Assembly (NCBI GenBank): GCA_965221465.1
Contig: OZ244892.1
Span: 1,798,001-1,862,000 of the forward strand
DNA length: 64,000 bases
Direction: 5' to 3'
Origin: Azophilus sp965221465
GTDB lineage: Bacteria > Pseudomonadota > Gammaproteobacteria > Pseudomonadales > Azotimanducaceae
The notes below the pieces were generated by a model. The model saw nothing but the letters and a program-made list of their open reading frames with translations, was not told the origin of the DNA and did not search any database. Position 1 is the stretch's first letter, and each line of letters opens with the position of its first letter. Shown in pieces: positions 35,419 through 44,725 of this stretch. A program made the position numbers and the translations under genes.

Positions 35419-35874
35419 CTACCTTTTCGGCAGCGGCACACCGCGCACCGCCCGGTTCGACAGCACCTCGCGCATGGCTTCCCGTTCCGCCCCCAAGGTC
35501 TTCAGCTTTTCCGCTCCGTAGTGTTCCAGATAGAACTCGCCGGCCCGCGCCTCGATTGCATCCAGCCCCGCCCAGTTATGGTATTTCAGCATCAACAGGG
35601 CATCCCATTCGTCCGGGGCCGCCTTGTACGGATTGCTGAACAACATGAAGTCGGCCAGGATTCCCTCCTCTTTCGCCATGCCGAAGATGGCCGCGCCGTT
35701 CTCGCGCAAGTCGTTCCAGAACGCCTCCGCCTGCCCCGGCTCGATGCGGTAATAGACCATCCGCCAGACGGGAGCCGGCTGTTCGGCCGGCTGTTCGGCC
35801 GCCTCTTCGGCGAAGCCCACGCCGGTCGAGACAAGGGACGTGAGAACAAGCCCCGCCATCAGCAGTTTCTTCAT
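35419..35874 (-). CDS. small exported protein, NIPSNAP/ABM-like possible
   Basis: A 151-residue protein with a signal peptide (LLMAGLVLTSLVSTGVGFA) followed by a short repeat EEAAEQPAEQPAP. The mature part (WRMVYYRIEPGQAEAFWNDL...FMLFSNPYKAAPDEWDALLMLKYHNW) has the layout of a dimeric alpha/beta-barrel domain, but I cannot name a family. The ATG at 35874 follows AAGGAG at seven bases; upstream ATGs are rejected. Coupled to the membrane-anchored hydrolase downstream. Confidence 0.75.
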   Translation of the reverse strand: MKKLLMAGLVLTSLVSTGVGFAEEAAEQPAEQPAPVWRMVYYRIEPGQAEAFWNDLRENGAAIFGMAKEEGILADFMLFSNPYKAAPDEWDALLMLKYHNWAGLDAIEARAGEFYLEHYGAEKLKTLGAEREAMREVLSNRAVRGVPLPKR

Positions 35875-35974
35875 TGGTTTCTCCTTGACCATGCGTTTAT
35901 TGCAAACCTTTCGGACCCGTACCATGCACAGGCTCGTCATCTTCACCAGCAAGTTCGCTTCGCGACCGATGCCA

Positions 35975-36922
35975 TTACCGTGTCAGCAACCCGTGCAAAT
36001 CGTCGCCGGCCCTGACGATTTCCCGCAGAAAATTGTGTTCCGTCGGCATGTGGCTCGCGTTCTCGACAATGCGCAGGTCGGCGTGCGGCACGGCGGCCTT
36101 GAACGCGAACGCGGTGCTCGGCGGCGTGCACATGTCGAAACGCCCCTGCACGACGATCGTCGGAATGTGCGCCAGCTTCGATGCGTTATCGAGCAGTTGA
36201 TCCGGCTCGAGAAAGCAGTCGTTGACCATGTAATGGGCCATGATGCGGCTGAAGACGTTGGGGTCGTAGCCGCCGCCGGTGGTGACCGGCGGGTGCAGGT
36301 GCATCAGTACCTGCTCGTAGTCGTGCAGGCGCGTCGCCGCATCGCTCGCGAGTTCCGCATCGTCACCCAGGATGCGCTGCCAGAGCGTCCTGCCCACATC
36401 CCGTTTCTCCTCCGCCGACAGGCCGGCGACGACTTCCGCATAGCATTCGGGGAAGATGTGCTGCCCGCAGTCGAACCAGAAGTCGAGGCTCTTCGGGTCG
36501 CCGAGCCACATGCAGAAGAGGAAGAGCGCCCGGGTTCGCTGCGGATGGGTTTCAGCGTAGGCAATCGACAAGGTGGAGCCCCAGGAGCCACCCGCAATCA
36601 CCCATTGGTCGATGCCAAGCTCTTCCCGCAAGGTTTCCATGTCGCCGATGGTCAGCCAGGTCGTGTTCTCGGCGAGTTCGCCGGCCGGCTCCGACACCCC
36701 GTTGCCGGCCTGTTCGATTTGAATCACCCGCCACTTGTCCGGGTCGAACAATGTCCGGTAGAAGGCCTTGTTCTGCCCTCCCGGCCCGCCGTGGCTCATG
36801 ATGAGCGGCACCCCGTCCGGATTGCCGCTGACAGCCCATCGGATCCGGTGGGGTTCCCGCTCGATGACGCCGTCGAGTTCGGCCGCTCTCTCCGGGTAGT
36901 TGTAGCTGTCCAGGCGCCGCAT
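35975..36922 (-). CDS. pip: prolyl iminopeptidase (S33)
   Basis: A 315-residue cytosolic peptidase that removes N-terminal proline. The oxyanion motif MSHGGPGGQNK, the nucleophile motif VIAGGSWGSTLSIAYAE, Asp in VVQGRFDMCTPP and His in ENASHMPTEHN are those of family S33 prolyl iminopeptidase. Length and order match. It starts 10 bases after the stop of the VOC gene. Together with DPP4-like enzymes it would complete use of proline-rich peptides. Confidence 0.92.
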   Translation of the reverse strand: MRRLDSYNYPERAAELDGVIEREPHRIRWAVSGNPDGVPLIMSHGGPGGQNKAFYRTLFDPDKWRVIQIEQAGNGVSEPAGELAENTTWLTIGDMETLREELGIDQWVIAGGSWGSTLSIAYAETHPQRTRALFLFCMWLGDPKSLDFWFDCGQHIFPECYAEVVAGLSAEEKRDVGRTLWQRILGDDAELASDAATRLHDYEQVLMHLHPPVTTGGGYDPNVFSRIMAHYMVNDCFLEPDQLLDNASKLAHIPTIVVQGRFDMCTPPSTAFAFKAAVPHADLRIVENASHMPTEHNFLREIVRAGDDLHGLLTR

Positions 36923-36932
36923 CGCCGCCCGC

Positions 36933-37595
36933 TCAGTCCTGGACGATGGCGGACGGCGAGAAGATCCGTTCCCCGAGGTCCGACCGGAACACGCGCTCGC
37001 CGTTCGGCGTGTCGATGCGCAGTTCGAAGCCGGGTGCCGCGCCCGCCTCCACCACCACTGGCAGGCCGAGGGCGGCGTAGATGGCGGCCAGTTCGTCCGG
37101 CTCGGGATGAAAGGCGCGCAACGAAATCAGCTTTAGCCCCTGGGCCGAGGTTTCCGAAGGATGCGGCGTATTCCCCCAATCGATGTAGAAGGGCACCTGG
37201 TCGCCATAGTCGTGGCCCACGAGATAGAGACCTTCCCAGGAAAGCAGACCGCCATCGGGCGTCTCCCGGGAGCCGGCCGCGGGCCCCACCGTGGTCAGGC
37301 CCGCCGCCTCCGCAGCGGCGACGGTCGCCGCCATGTCCCGGGTACGCGCGGCGAATGCAGCGACGCCGGGTTGCCGATACGAGACGAGCCGCGCGCCGAA
37401 CGCTTCGGGGGCATCGAGGTTCGGGTTCGGCCCGAGGAACTCTAGATAAACCCCGTCCCCCACCGAAGCGAGCAGGTTGGCGGTGCCGAGTTCCGGGTGG
37501 GCGCCACCGACGGTGAGCGCGACGCCCGTGTCGGCTTCGAATCGGCTCTTGAAGCCTTCGAGGTCGGCAATGAGAAGAATGATGTGGTCAAGCAT
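36933..37595 (-). CDS. VOC-like (glyoxalase-like domain) protein
   Basis: A 220-residue protein starting MLDHIILLIADLEGFKSRFE, the signature of the glyoxalase-like domain (PF13468), with GTANLLASVGDGVYLEFLG next. The domain has His4 as a possible metal ligand and Glu in YLEFLG. The ATG follows GGAGACGGGAATCACGGAC. It precedes prolyl iminopeptidase by ten bases; the functional connection is not known. Confidence 0.85.
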   Translation of the reverse strand: MLDHIILLIADLEGFKSRFEADTGVALTVGGAHPELGTANLLASVGDGVYLEFLGPNPNLDAPEAFGARLVSYRQPGVAAFAARTRDMAATVAAAEAAGLTTVGPAAGSRETPDGGLLSWEGLYLVGHDYGDQVPFYIDWGNTPHPSETSAQGLKLISLRAFHPEPDELAAIYAALGLPVVVEAGAAPGFELRIDTPNGERVFRSDLGERIFSPSAIVQD

Positions 37596-37842
37596 GTCCG
37601 TGATTCCCGTCTCCTGCCCTGCAAGTGTATGTCAATTCACCGTTTTCCGTGCGCGCTGGTGCTGGTTCGCAACCTCACTGCGCATTCCCGAAACCGGTCT
37701 CGTCCACCGCGGTGCGGTCGACGCGAGTAACCTTTCCCGCAATCACGCCGCACCCGCCCACAGCCCCTGTGCGGCTCGCTGCAACGTAACGCATTTGTGA
37801 GACGGGCCACCAGCTTGCGAAATCCAGTTCTCGTGTCCCGGG

Positions 37843-40800
37843 TTACGACCCCGTTGCCGCCTGCGCGACGCCGGACCCGTTCGCATCGGCTGTCGGCCCG
37901 TCCAGCGCGCGGAGGCCTTCCCGGAGGGCATCCCGATAAGCAGGCACTGCTTCTTCCTTGACCGGGCCGAAGCCGCGCACTTCGAGCGGCAGGCGCGCCA
38001 GATGCACCGCCGCGTCGCGATTGCCGGGGGTGAGCTTCGCAACCACCTCCCCGACGGCCGCTTCGAATTCGGTGACGAGCGCCCGTTCCATGCGCCGCTC
38101 GGCAGTCCGTCCAAAGGGGTCGAACGGGGTGCCGCGCAGCCGCCGGAGCCTGGCCAGGATGCGGAACACCGCTCCCATCCAGGGCCCGAACGCTATCTTG
38201 AGCGGCCTGCCCCGCGCATCGCGCCCGCGGCTCAAGAACGGCGGCGCCAGATGGTAGGTGAGGCGGATCGGGCCCTCGAAGGTGTCTTTCAGGGATTGCC
38301 GGAAGGCCGGATGGGCGTGCAGCCGGGCCACCTCGTATTCGTCCTTGGAGGTAAGCAGCTTGAAATAGCTCGCTGCAACCGCTTCGGTCAGCTTGCCGGA
38401 TTTGCCGCACACCGACTGTTCCCGCTCGCCCACGCCGGCGACAAACCGGCGATAGCGCTCCGCATGAGACGCATCCTGATAATCGGTCAGAAAAGCGAGC
38501 CGTTTCGCCTCGAGCGCTTCGCCGCTTGCCGGCGCCGCCTCCTCATCTGCCATTGGCGACAGGGAATCCGGGTCGGCGGCTGCAATGCGACCGAGGTCGA
38601 AGGCCCTTCGGTTGGTTTCGACGGCCGCACCGTTCAGTTCGACGGCGCGCATGAGGGCGCCGCGGGAAACCGGCACCAGGCCATGCTGCCAGGCGAAGCC
38701 CAGCATGACGACGTTGGCGTGGAGCGTATCGCCGAGATAGCGTTCGGCGATGCGGTTCGCGGCCAGGGTCTCGACATCCGCAACCGCGGCCGCGAGTGCA
38801 CCGATGCGTTCGCCGCCGCGTACCGTTGCATCCCGGTGCAGAACGAATTCCGCCGTCGGCATCTCCGCCGTGTTGACGACCGCGCGGGTTCCCCGGCCGA
38901 GCATGGCCCCCGCCTTCGGAGCGGTGCCGGCCACCAGGTCGCAACCGATCAGCGCATCCGCCGAGCCCTGCCCGATCTGCACCTGATTGAGTGAATCGGG
39001 ATCCGCCGCGAGCCTCAGATGACTCAACACCGTACCGAACTTCTGGGCAAATCCCATGTGGTCGAGAACCGTCACGCCCTTGCCTTCCAGGTGGGCCGCC
39101 ATGGCGATGAGCTGGCTGACCGTGACCACCCCGGTACCGCCGACACCCGCCACCAGCAGGTCGTACGGCCCGCCCAGCTTCGGCAGCGCCGGCGGTGGCA
39201 CGTTCCGGGTGTCGATCTCGAAGCCGTTGTCGATGGAAGGACGCCGTCGCCGAGCACCGCTGACGGTCACGAAACTCGGGCAGAAGCCGTTGCGGCAGGA
39301 ATAGTCCGCATTGCACGAGTTCTGGTCGATGCGGCGCTTGCGCCCGAGCCAGGTCTCCATGGGCACCACGGAAAGGCAGTTCGATGCCGCCGAGCAATCG
39401 CCGCACCCCTCGCAGACCAGGTCGTTGATGGCAACGAATTGCTCGGGTTCCGCGAGCTTGCCGCGCTTGCGCCGTCGCCGCTTCTCCGCCGCGCAGGCCT
39501 GATCGTAGATCAGCACGGTCACCCCGGGGATGTCGCGGAGTTGCCGCTGTACCGCATCGAGTTCGGCCCGATCGTGCAGGGTGGTACCCGACGGGAATGC
39601 CGCCGGCGTGAACCTGGCAACATCGTCGGAGACCAAGGCGATCCGTTCGACCCCCTCGGCGCGCACGCCGTGGGCGATGGCCTGGACGCTGAGCGGCCCG
39701 TCTATGGGCTGGCCGCCGGTCATCGCGACGGCATCGTTGTAGAGAATCTTGTAGGTGATGTTGGTGCCGGCCGCAACTGCCTGGCGCAGCGCCACGGAGC
39801 CGGAGTGGTAGAAGGTGCCTTCGCCCAGGTTCTGAAAGATATGCTTGCCGCCGTTGAACAGGGATCTGGCCACCCAGTTGACCCCCTCGCCGCCCATCTG
39901 GATGAGGGATCCGGTATCGCGGTCCATCCAGGAAGCCATGAAGTGACAGCCGATGCCGGCCAGTGCCTCGGACCCATCCGGCACCAGGGTGGAGGTGTTG
40001 TGCGGGCAGCCGGAACAGAAATACGGCCGACGCTCCCCGCCGGCGGCCACCAGGGCCGGTGCACGCCGATCCTCGAGCGCGCGGGCGCGCTCGCCGAGAT
40101 CGAGCCCCGGCAATACGGCGTCGATGCGGGCGGCGACGATGGGCGCGAGTTCCAGCGGGGTCAACTCGCCCACCCAGGGAATCAGGTCGTTGCCCTGTTC
40201 GTCCGCCTTGCCGACCATGCGCTCCGGCTTGCGCCCGGGGTAATCGTAGAAGTACTCCTTCAGCCAACTCTCGATGATGCCGCGCTTCTCCTCGACCACC
40301 AGCACCTCGCGCTTGCCGCGCACGAAATCCAGGGAGGAGTCCCGGGCGAGGGGCCAGACCATGCCCACCTTGTAGACATCGAGGCCGATGCGCCGCGCCT
40401 CGCGCCGGTCGATGCCAAGAAGCCGCAGCGCCTCCATCAGATCGTGGTGCCCCTTGCCGGTCGTGACGATTCCGAAGCGTGCATCGGCGACGTTGAAGAT
40501 ACGCCGGTCGATGGGGTTGGCTTCCGCAAAGGCCAGCGCCGCCGCCTTCTTGGCCAGCAGCCGCTCTTCGATCTGCGGCCCCGGCAGGTCGGGCCAGCGG
40601 TAATGCAGCCCATCCGGCGGCATCTCGAAGTCGTCGGGCACGAGGAACCGCGGCGGCTCCGGCAACTCGATCGACCGCGCCGACTCCACGGTCTCGGAAA
40701 CCGCCTTGAAGCCCACCCAGCAGCCGGAAAAGCGCGACAGCGCAAATCCGTACAGACCGTAGGACAAGTACTCGCCCACGTCTGCGGGGTTGAGTTGCGG

Positions 40801-41304
40801 CATGAAGAAGGTGAGGAACGCCACATCGGACTGATGCGGCATGGACGAGGAAACGGCGCCGTGGTCGTCCCCCGCCACCACCAGCACACCGCCGTGAGGC
40901 GAGCTGCCGTAGGCATTGCCGTGTTTCAGAGCATCGCCGGCCCGGTCCACGCCGGGGCCCTTGCCGTACCAGATGCCGAATACGCCGTCCACTTCGCGGC
41001 GCGGGTCCGATTCGACCTGCTGCGAGCCCAGTACGGCGGTGGCGGCCAGTTCCTCGTTGACCGCCGGCAGGAATCGAATGCCGAGGTCGTCCAGCAGATG
41101 CTGCGCCCGCCACAGTTCCCGATCGTAGGCGCCCATGGGCGAGCCTCGGTAGCCGCTGATGAAGCCTGCCGTGTTCAGCCCGGCGGCCCGGTCGAGACGC
41201 CGTTGCATCAATGGCAATCGCACCAGCGCCTGGGTGCCGGTCAGGAAGACCCGCCCGCTGTCCCGCCGGTAGCGATCTTCAAGCCGATAGTCGTCGAGGC
41301 TCAT
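37843..41304 (-). CDS. indolepyruvate ferredoxin oxidoreductase-family protein, fused subunits
   Basis: An 1153-residue fused 2-ketoacid:ferredoxin oxidoreductase. The N-terminal pyrimidine-binding part (SGYRGSPMGAYDRELWRAQ), the diphosphate-binding part (GIGCHFMASWMDRD, QMGGEGVNWVARS), a ferredoxin-like Cys cluster (CEGCGDCSAASNC, then NCNADYSC-like NSCNADYSCRNGFC) and the gamma domain (VAGVGGTGVVTVSQ) are all present, with a C-terminal family extension (GPWMGAVFRILARLR). Such enzymes decarboxylate arylpyruvates or branched 2-oxoacids to acyl-CoA and reduce ferredoxin or another acceptor. I chose the ATG at 41304 rather than GTG at 41313 because of ribosome-site spacing. It follows an ArgE-like gene by 50 bases. 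Confidence 0.93.
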   Translation of the reverse strand: MSLDDYRLEDRYRRDSGRVFLTGTQALVRLPLMQRRLDRAAGLNTAGFISGYRGSPMGAYDRELWRAQHLLDDLGIRFLPAVNEELAATAVLGSQQVESDPRREVDGVFGIWYGKGPGVDRAGDALKHGNAYGSSPHGGVLVVAGDDHGAVSSSMPHQSDVAFLTFFMPQLNPADVGEYLSYGLYGFALSRFSGCWVGFKAVSETVESARSIELPEPPRFLVPDDFEMPPDGLHYRWPDLPGPQIEERLLAKKAAALAFAEANPIDRRIFNVADARFGIVTTGKGHHDLMEALRLLGIDRREARRIGLDVYKVGMVWPLARDSSLDFVRGKREVLVVEEKRGIIESWLKEYFYDYPGRKPERMVGKADEQGNDLIPWVGELTPLELAPIVAARIDAVLPGLDLGERARALEDRRAPALVAAGGERRPYFCSGCPHNTSTLVPDGSEALAGIGCHFMASWMDRDTGSLIQMGGEGVNWVARSLFNGGKHIFQNLGEGTFYHSGSVALRQAVAAGTNITYKILYNDAVAMTGGQPIDGPLSVQAIAHGVRAEGVERIALVSDDVARFTPAAFPSGTTLHDRAELDAVQRQLRDIPGVTVLIYDQACAAEKRRRRKRGKLAEPEQFVAINDLVCEGCGDCSAASNCLSVVPMETWLGRKRRIDQNSCNADYSCRNGFCPSFVTVSGARRRRPSIDNGFEIDTRNVPPPALPKLGGPYDLLVAGVGGTGVVTVSQLIAMAAHLEGKGVTVLDHMGFAQKFGTVLSHLRLAADPDSLNQVQIGQGSADALIGCDLVAGTAPKAGAMLGRGTRAVVNTAEMPTAEFVLHRDATVRGGERIGALAAAVADVETLAANRIAERYLGDTLHANVVMLGFAWQHGLVPVSRGALMRAVELNGAAVETNRRAFDLGRIAAADPDSLSPMADEEAAPASGEALEAKRLAFLTDYQDASHAERYRRFVAGVGEREQSVCGKSGKLTEAVAASYFKLLTSKDEYEVARLHAHPAFRQSLKDTFEGPIRLTYHLAPPFLSRGRDARGRPLKIAFGPWMGAVFRILARLRRLRGTPFDPFGRTAERRMERALVTEFEAAVGEVVAKLTPGNRDAAVHLARLPLEVRGFGPVKEEAVPAYRDALREGLRALDGPTADANGSGVAQAATGS

Positions 41305-41354
41305 TCTGGCCACCTCTCCTGCTGGCTACCGGCATTCGTCGAACCAGCAGGCAC

Positions 41355-42527
41355 TCATGGCTTCGCCGCCACCTCGTTCAGCAACCGGCGCATGAAGGCC
41401 TCGCAGGCATGCACCTGACTCAGTTCGACGTACTCGTCGGGCTGATGGGCCTGGGCGATGCTGCCGGGCCCGCAGACCACGGCCGGAACTCCCGCCTGCT
41501 GGAATTGCCCGGCCTCGGTGCAGTAGGCAACGACACCGACACGGTTGGTGCGCGCCAACGCCATGGCCATGGGCTCCGCCGGCGAGTTGCTGTCCGGTTG
41601 CAATCCCGGAACCGAACAGATCGTTGCCGTTGCGATGGCGGTGCCCGCGTCGATGGCGTGCATGTTCGCAAGCACTTCGTCGTTCGCAAAGCGTTCGAAA
41701 CGCTCCTCGATCTCGTTCGGGTCCGCCCCGGGCAGCAGGCGATACTCCCAGGTAAAGGAACAATCGCGCGGTATGATGTTCTGCGCGGTGCCACCCTGGA
41801 CGGTGCCCACCTGTATCGTCGTGCACGGCGGTTCGAAGCCGCTCTCGTCGACGTCGCGAGACGCCATCTCGTCCGCCAGGTCTGCAAGGAAGCCGATCAG
41901 TCGCGCCGCCTGTTGTACGGCGTTGACGCCACGGTGGGTGGCGCTCGAGTGGGCTTCGCGGCCTCGCACCCTGGTCTCGAGACAAACGACGCCCTTGTGC
42001 GCATTCACCACGGTCATGTCGGTGGGCTCGCCGACGATCGCCAGTTTCGGCGTCGGCCCGAGTTCGCCGCCGAGTTTCTCGATCATGAGCGGGGCGCCGA
42101 GGCAGCCGACCTCCTCGTCGAACGAAAACGCGAGGTGTATGGGCGTTTCGAGCCGGCGCGCGACAAACTCCGGGACCATGGCCAGGGCGATGGCGCAGAA
42201 GCTCTTCATGTCTGCCGTGCCGCGCCCGTACAGCCGGCCTTCTTTCTCGACGAGCCGGAAGGGGTCGGTGTGCCAGTCTTGACCGTCCACCGGCACCACG
42301 TCGGTGTGCCCGGAAAGTGCGATGCCGGGCACGTCGTGCGGACCGATGGTGGCGTACAGGTTCGCCTTCTTTCCCGATGCATCCGCGACCAGGGACGACT
42401 CGACCCCGTGCGAGGCGAGGTATTCCCGCACGAAGTCGATGAGCGGCAGGTTCGATTCGCGGCTGGTCGTATCGAAGGAGATCAGTCGGTCGATCATTTC
42501 GACCGGGCCAAGCACCATTGGGGACAT
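41355..42527 (-). CDS. ArgE/DapE-family deacylase (acetylornithine deacetylase-like)
   Basis: A 390-residue M20 family zinc hydrolase. Metal and catalytic motifs are SGHTDVVPVDG, YGRGTADMKSF, FDEEVGCLGAP and AIVGEPTD, and the late His is in GSIAQAHQPDEY; the dimerisation insert starts AHSSATHRGVNA. This is the acetylornithine deacetylase group by motif pattern. Because it stands next to an arylpyruvate oxidoreductase rather than other arginine genes, it may deacylate a different N-acyl amino acid. AAAGG lies eight bases before the ATG at 42527; the GTG three codons earlier is less well placed. Confidence 0.9.
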   Translation of the reverse strand: MSPMVLGPVEMIDRLISFDTTSRESNLPLIDFVREYLASHGVESSLVADASGKKANLYATIGPHDVPGIALSGHTDVVPVDGQDWHTDPFRLVEKEGRLYGRGTADMKSFCAIALAMVPEFVARRLETPIHLAFSFDEEVGCLGAPLMIEKLGGELGPTPKLAIVGEPTDMTVVNAHKGVVCLETRVRGREAHSSATHRGVNAVQQAARLIGFLADLADEMASRDVDESGFEPPCTTIQVGTVQGGTAQNIIPRDCSFTWEYRLLPGADPNEIEERFERFANDEVLANMHAIDAGTAIATATICSVPGLQPDSNSPAEPMAMALARTNRVGVVAYCTEAGQFQQAGVPAVVCGPGSIAQAHQPDEYVELSQVHACEAFMRRLLNEVAAKP

Positions 42528-42771
42528 CGGTTTCACCTTTCGCCGGATGGCGGCAAGAATTCGATTGCGGCGGGTAGTATCGCATGGACTCTTCGCCCAC
42601 AGAGACGCGATGCGGCTTCGGCAACCTCAGCGCGCGTTTCACCGTTGCCGCCTGAAGCCCGCTCGGCTCGCGCCCGACGCCGGATCGTCCGGAAGCCTGC
42701 CCGGCATTGAGGTTCGAGCCCGGCCGGCGCGTCTACGCGTTCGCAACAAGTCGCAAAACCCGGAAAAACTC

Positions 42772-44718
42772 ATGGCGCGCAGCACCCGACCCCTGAATCA
42801 GGACGACATCTTTCAAGCCAGCTACGTAGTCGGCGGCAGCCTCTCACCGGATGGCGCCAATGCCGTCTACGTGCTGTCCGAAACGCTCGGCAGCGGCGGG
42901 GAAGAACGCCAGGTTACATCGCTCTGGCAGGTTGCCACCCGGGGTGGCCGGTCGCGGCGGCTGACCGGCGAAACGGGGGACGACTCCAACCCCCGGTTCG
43001 CCCCCGACGGCCGGTCTGTCTACTTCCTTTCCACGCGCTCGAACGTGCAGCAGGTTTACCGCATTGCCCTCGACGGCGGCGAGGCCGACCAACTCACCGA
43101 CCTGCCCCAGGGCGTCGGCGCCTTCGAGTTGTCGCCGGACGGCAAGACCCTGGCATTCAGCGCGCTGGCGGCGCCCCCCGTCCCGCCCGGGCCGAACGAC
43201 CACAAGCGCATTACCCGCGCCTGGTACCGGATGGATGGCCTCGGCTACCTGCAGGATGTCGGCCAGGCGCTCTACGTCATGCCAAGCCGGGGCGGCCGAG
43301 CGAAAGCGGTCACCGAACACGACGGCGTGATCGCCGGCCTTTCCTGGTCGCCGGGCGGCGCCCGGGTCGCTTGCCTGGTGATCGGCATGGCGGATCAAGG
43401 CTTCATGGAAGGTTGCATTCGCATCGTCGATGTCGACAGCGGGCAGCAGCAGTCCCTGGCCGACGGTCATCTCATCATGGGCTTCTTCTGGTGCGACGAC
43501 CAACGAATCGGGTACCTGGCGCCGCCGGACGGGGATCTTTCCCGCCAGTCGCAGCTGTTCGTCATCGGCATCGAGGGCAGACGCGCCCGTTCCCGCACCG
43601 CCGGGTCCGACCTGGCGGTGGGCGCCCTGTTCCAGGTCAACTCCCCCGCCGCACGAATGCAGTCGCGACCGCTGGTCGCCGCAGACGGCACGGCAGCTTT
43701 CCTGCCGGTCGGAGTGGGGGGTGAGGCGCGCATCTACCGTTTCACCCTTGCCGGCCCGCGGAAGTACGAACAGGTGCTGGGCGGCGAGCGCATGGTGACG
43801 CTGCTCGACGGCAACGACCGACACTGGTTGATTGCCGTCCAGACGCCGGACGCGCCTCCCGAGATGGCCCTGTTCGATCTGGAAACCGGGGTGGAGCGGC
43901 CGCTTACCGGCCACAACCGCCGCTGGCGCGCTCGCATCCGCTGGCCCGAGATGGAACGGATCACGGCACGGGTGAGCCGGGGCGTCGAGGTCGAGGGATG
44001 GGTGCTGAAACCGCCCGGTGAAAAACCGCCCTACAAGACCGTACTTTATATACACGGCGGCCCCCACGCGGCCTTCGGGCTCAGCTTCAATGCCGATTTC
44101 CAGGAACTGGCCGGCGCCGGTTACGCGCTTGCCTTCTGCAATCCCCGGGGATCGACCGGCTACGGCGACGCGTTCTGCAGCGCAATCGTCGGTCGCTGGG
44201 GAAAGCTCGAGCAGAAGGACTTCGATGCCTTTCTCGATGCGCTTATCGAGCGGGGCATTGCCGACCCGGAACGGCTTTGCGTCACCGGTGTCTCCGGCGG
44301 CGGCCACCTGTCCGCCTGGCTGATCGGCAACTCCAGGCGTTTCAAGGCGGCAGTGCCGGAACAGGGGGTCTACAACATGTTCAGCATGTGGGGCGTTTCC
44401 GACGCGGGCCGTGCGCTGATCAGCCTGGAGATGGGCGGCGAACCGCACCGGATTCCCGAGCGCTACTGGGAACTGTCGCCCCTGGCCCACGCGCACAAAT
44501 GCCGAACGCCCACCCTGCTCATCCAGGGGGAAAACGATCTGCGCTGTCCCATGCAGCAGGCCGAGGAATTGTTCACCGCGCTCGAGCACGCCGGCTGTCC
44601 GGTGGAATTGCTGCGGCTGAACAACTGCCCCCACGGCATGGAACTGGTCGGCCCGCCGCCGCTGCGGCGCTACCGGATGAACGCCATCGTCGACTGGTTC
44701 GATTCGCACATGACGTGA
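42772..44718 (+). CDS. S9 family acylaminoacyl-peptidase-like enzyme
   Basis: A 648-residue cytosolic serine peptidase: a TolB-like beta-propeller (repeats such as NPRFAPDGRSVYFLSTR, AFELSPDGKTLAFSAL) and a C-terminal catalytic domain with YIHGGPHAAFG, NPRGSTGYGDAF, nucleophile motif VTGVSGGGHLSAWLIG, Asp in QGENDLRCPMQQAEE and His in NNCPHGME. This is the acylaminoacyl-peptidase (S9C) pattern. No signal peptide. It is divergent from the ArgE-like gene and ends seven bases before the end of a convergent amidohydrolase gene. It would cleave N-acylated or short peptides. Confidence 0.93.
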   Translation: MARSTRPLNQDDIFQASYVVGGSLSPDGANAVYVLSETLGSGGEERQVTSLWQVATRGGRSRRLTGETGDDSNPRFAPDGRSVYFLSTRSNVQQVYRIALDGGEADQLTDLPQGVGAFELSPDGKTLAFSALAAPPVPPGPNDHKRITRAWYRMDGLGYLQDVGQALYVMPSRGGRAKAVTEHDGVIAGLSWSPGGARVACLVIGMADQGFMEGCIRIVDVDSGQQQSLADGHLIMGFFWCDDQRIGYLAPPDGDLSRQSQLFVIGIEGRRARSRTAGSDLAVGALFQVNSPAARMQSRPLVAADGTAAFLPVGVGGEARIYRFTLAGPRKYEQVLGGERMVTLLDGNDRHWLIAVQTPDAPPEMALFDLETGVERPLTGHNRRWRARIRWPEMERITARVSRGVEVEGWVLKPPGEKPPYKTVLYIHGGPHAAFGLSFNADFQELAGAGYALAFCNPRGSTGYGDAFCSAIVGRWGKLEQKDFDAFLDALIERGIADPERLCVTGVSGGGHLSAWLIGNSRRFKAAVPEQGVYNMFSMWGVSDAGRALISLEMGGEPHRIPERYWELSPLAHAHKCRTPTLLIQGENDLRCPMQQAEELFTALEHAGCPVELLRLNNCPHGMELVGPPPLRRYRMNAIVDWFDSHMT

Positions 44719-44725
44719 TGTCCCG

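Noticed and set aside
39019..41418. Open frame of about 800 codons opposite the indolepyruvate oxidoreductase
   Set aside because: Shadow of a strongly conserved gene; the composition is His/Arg/Gly-rich without fold or motif.
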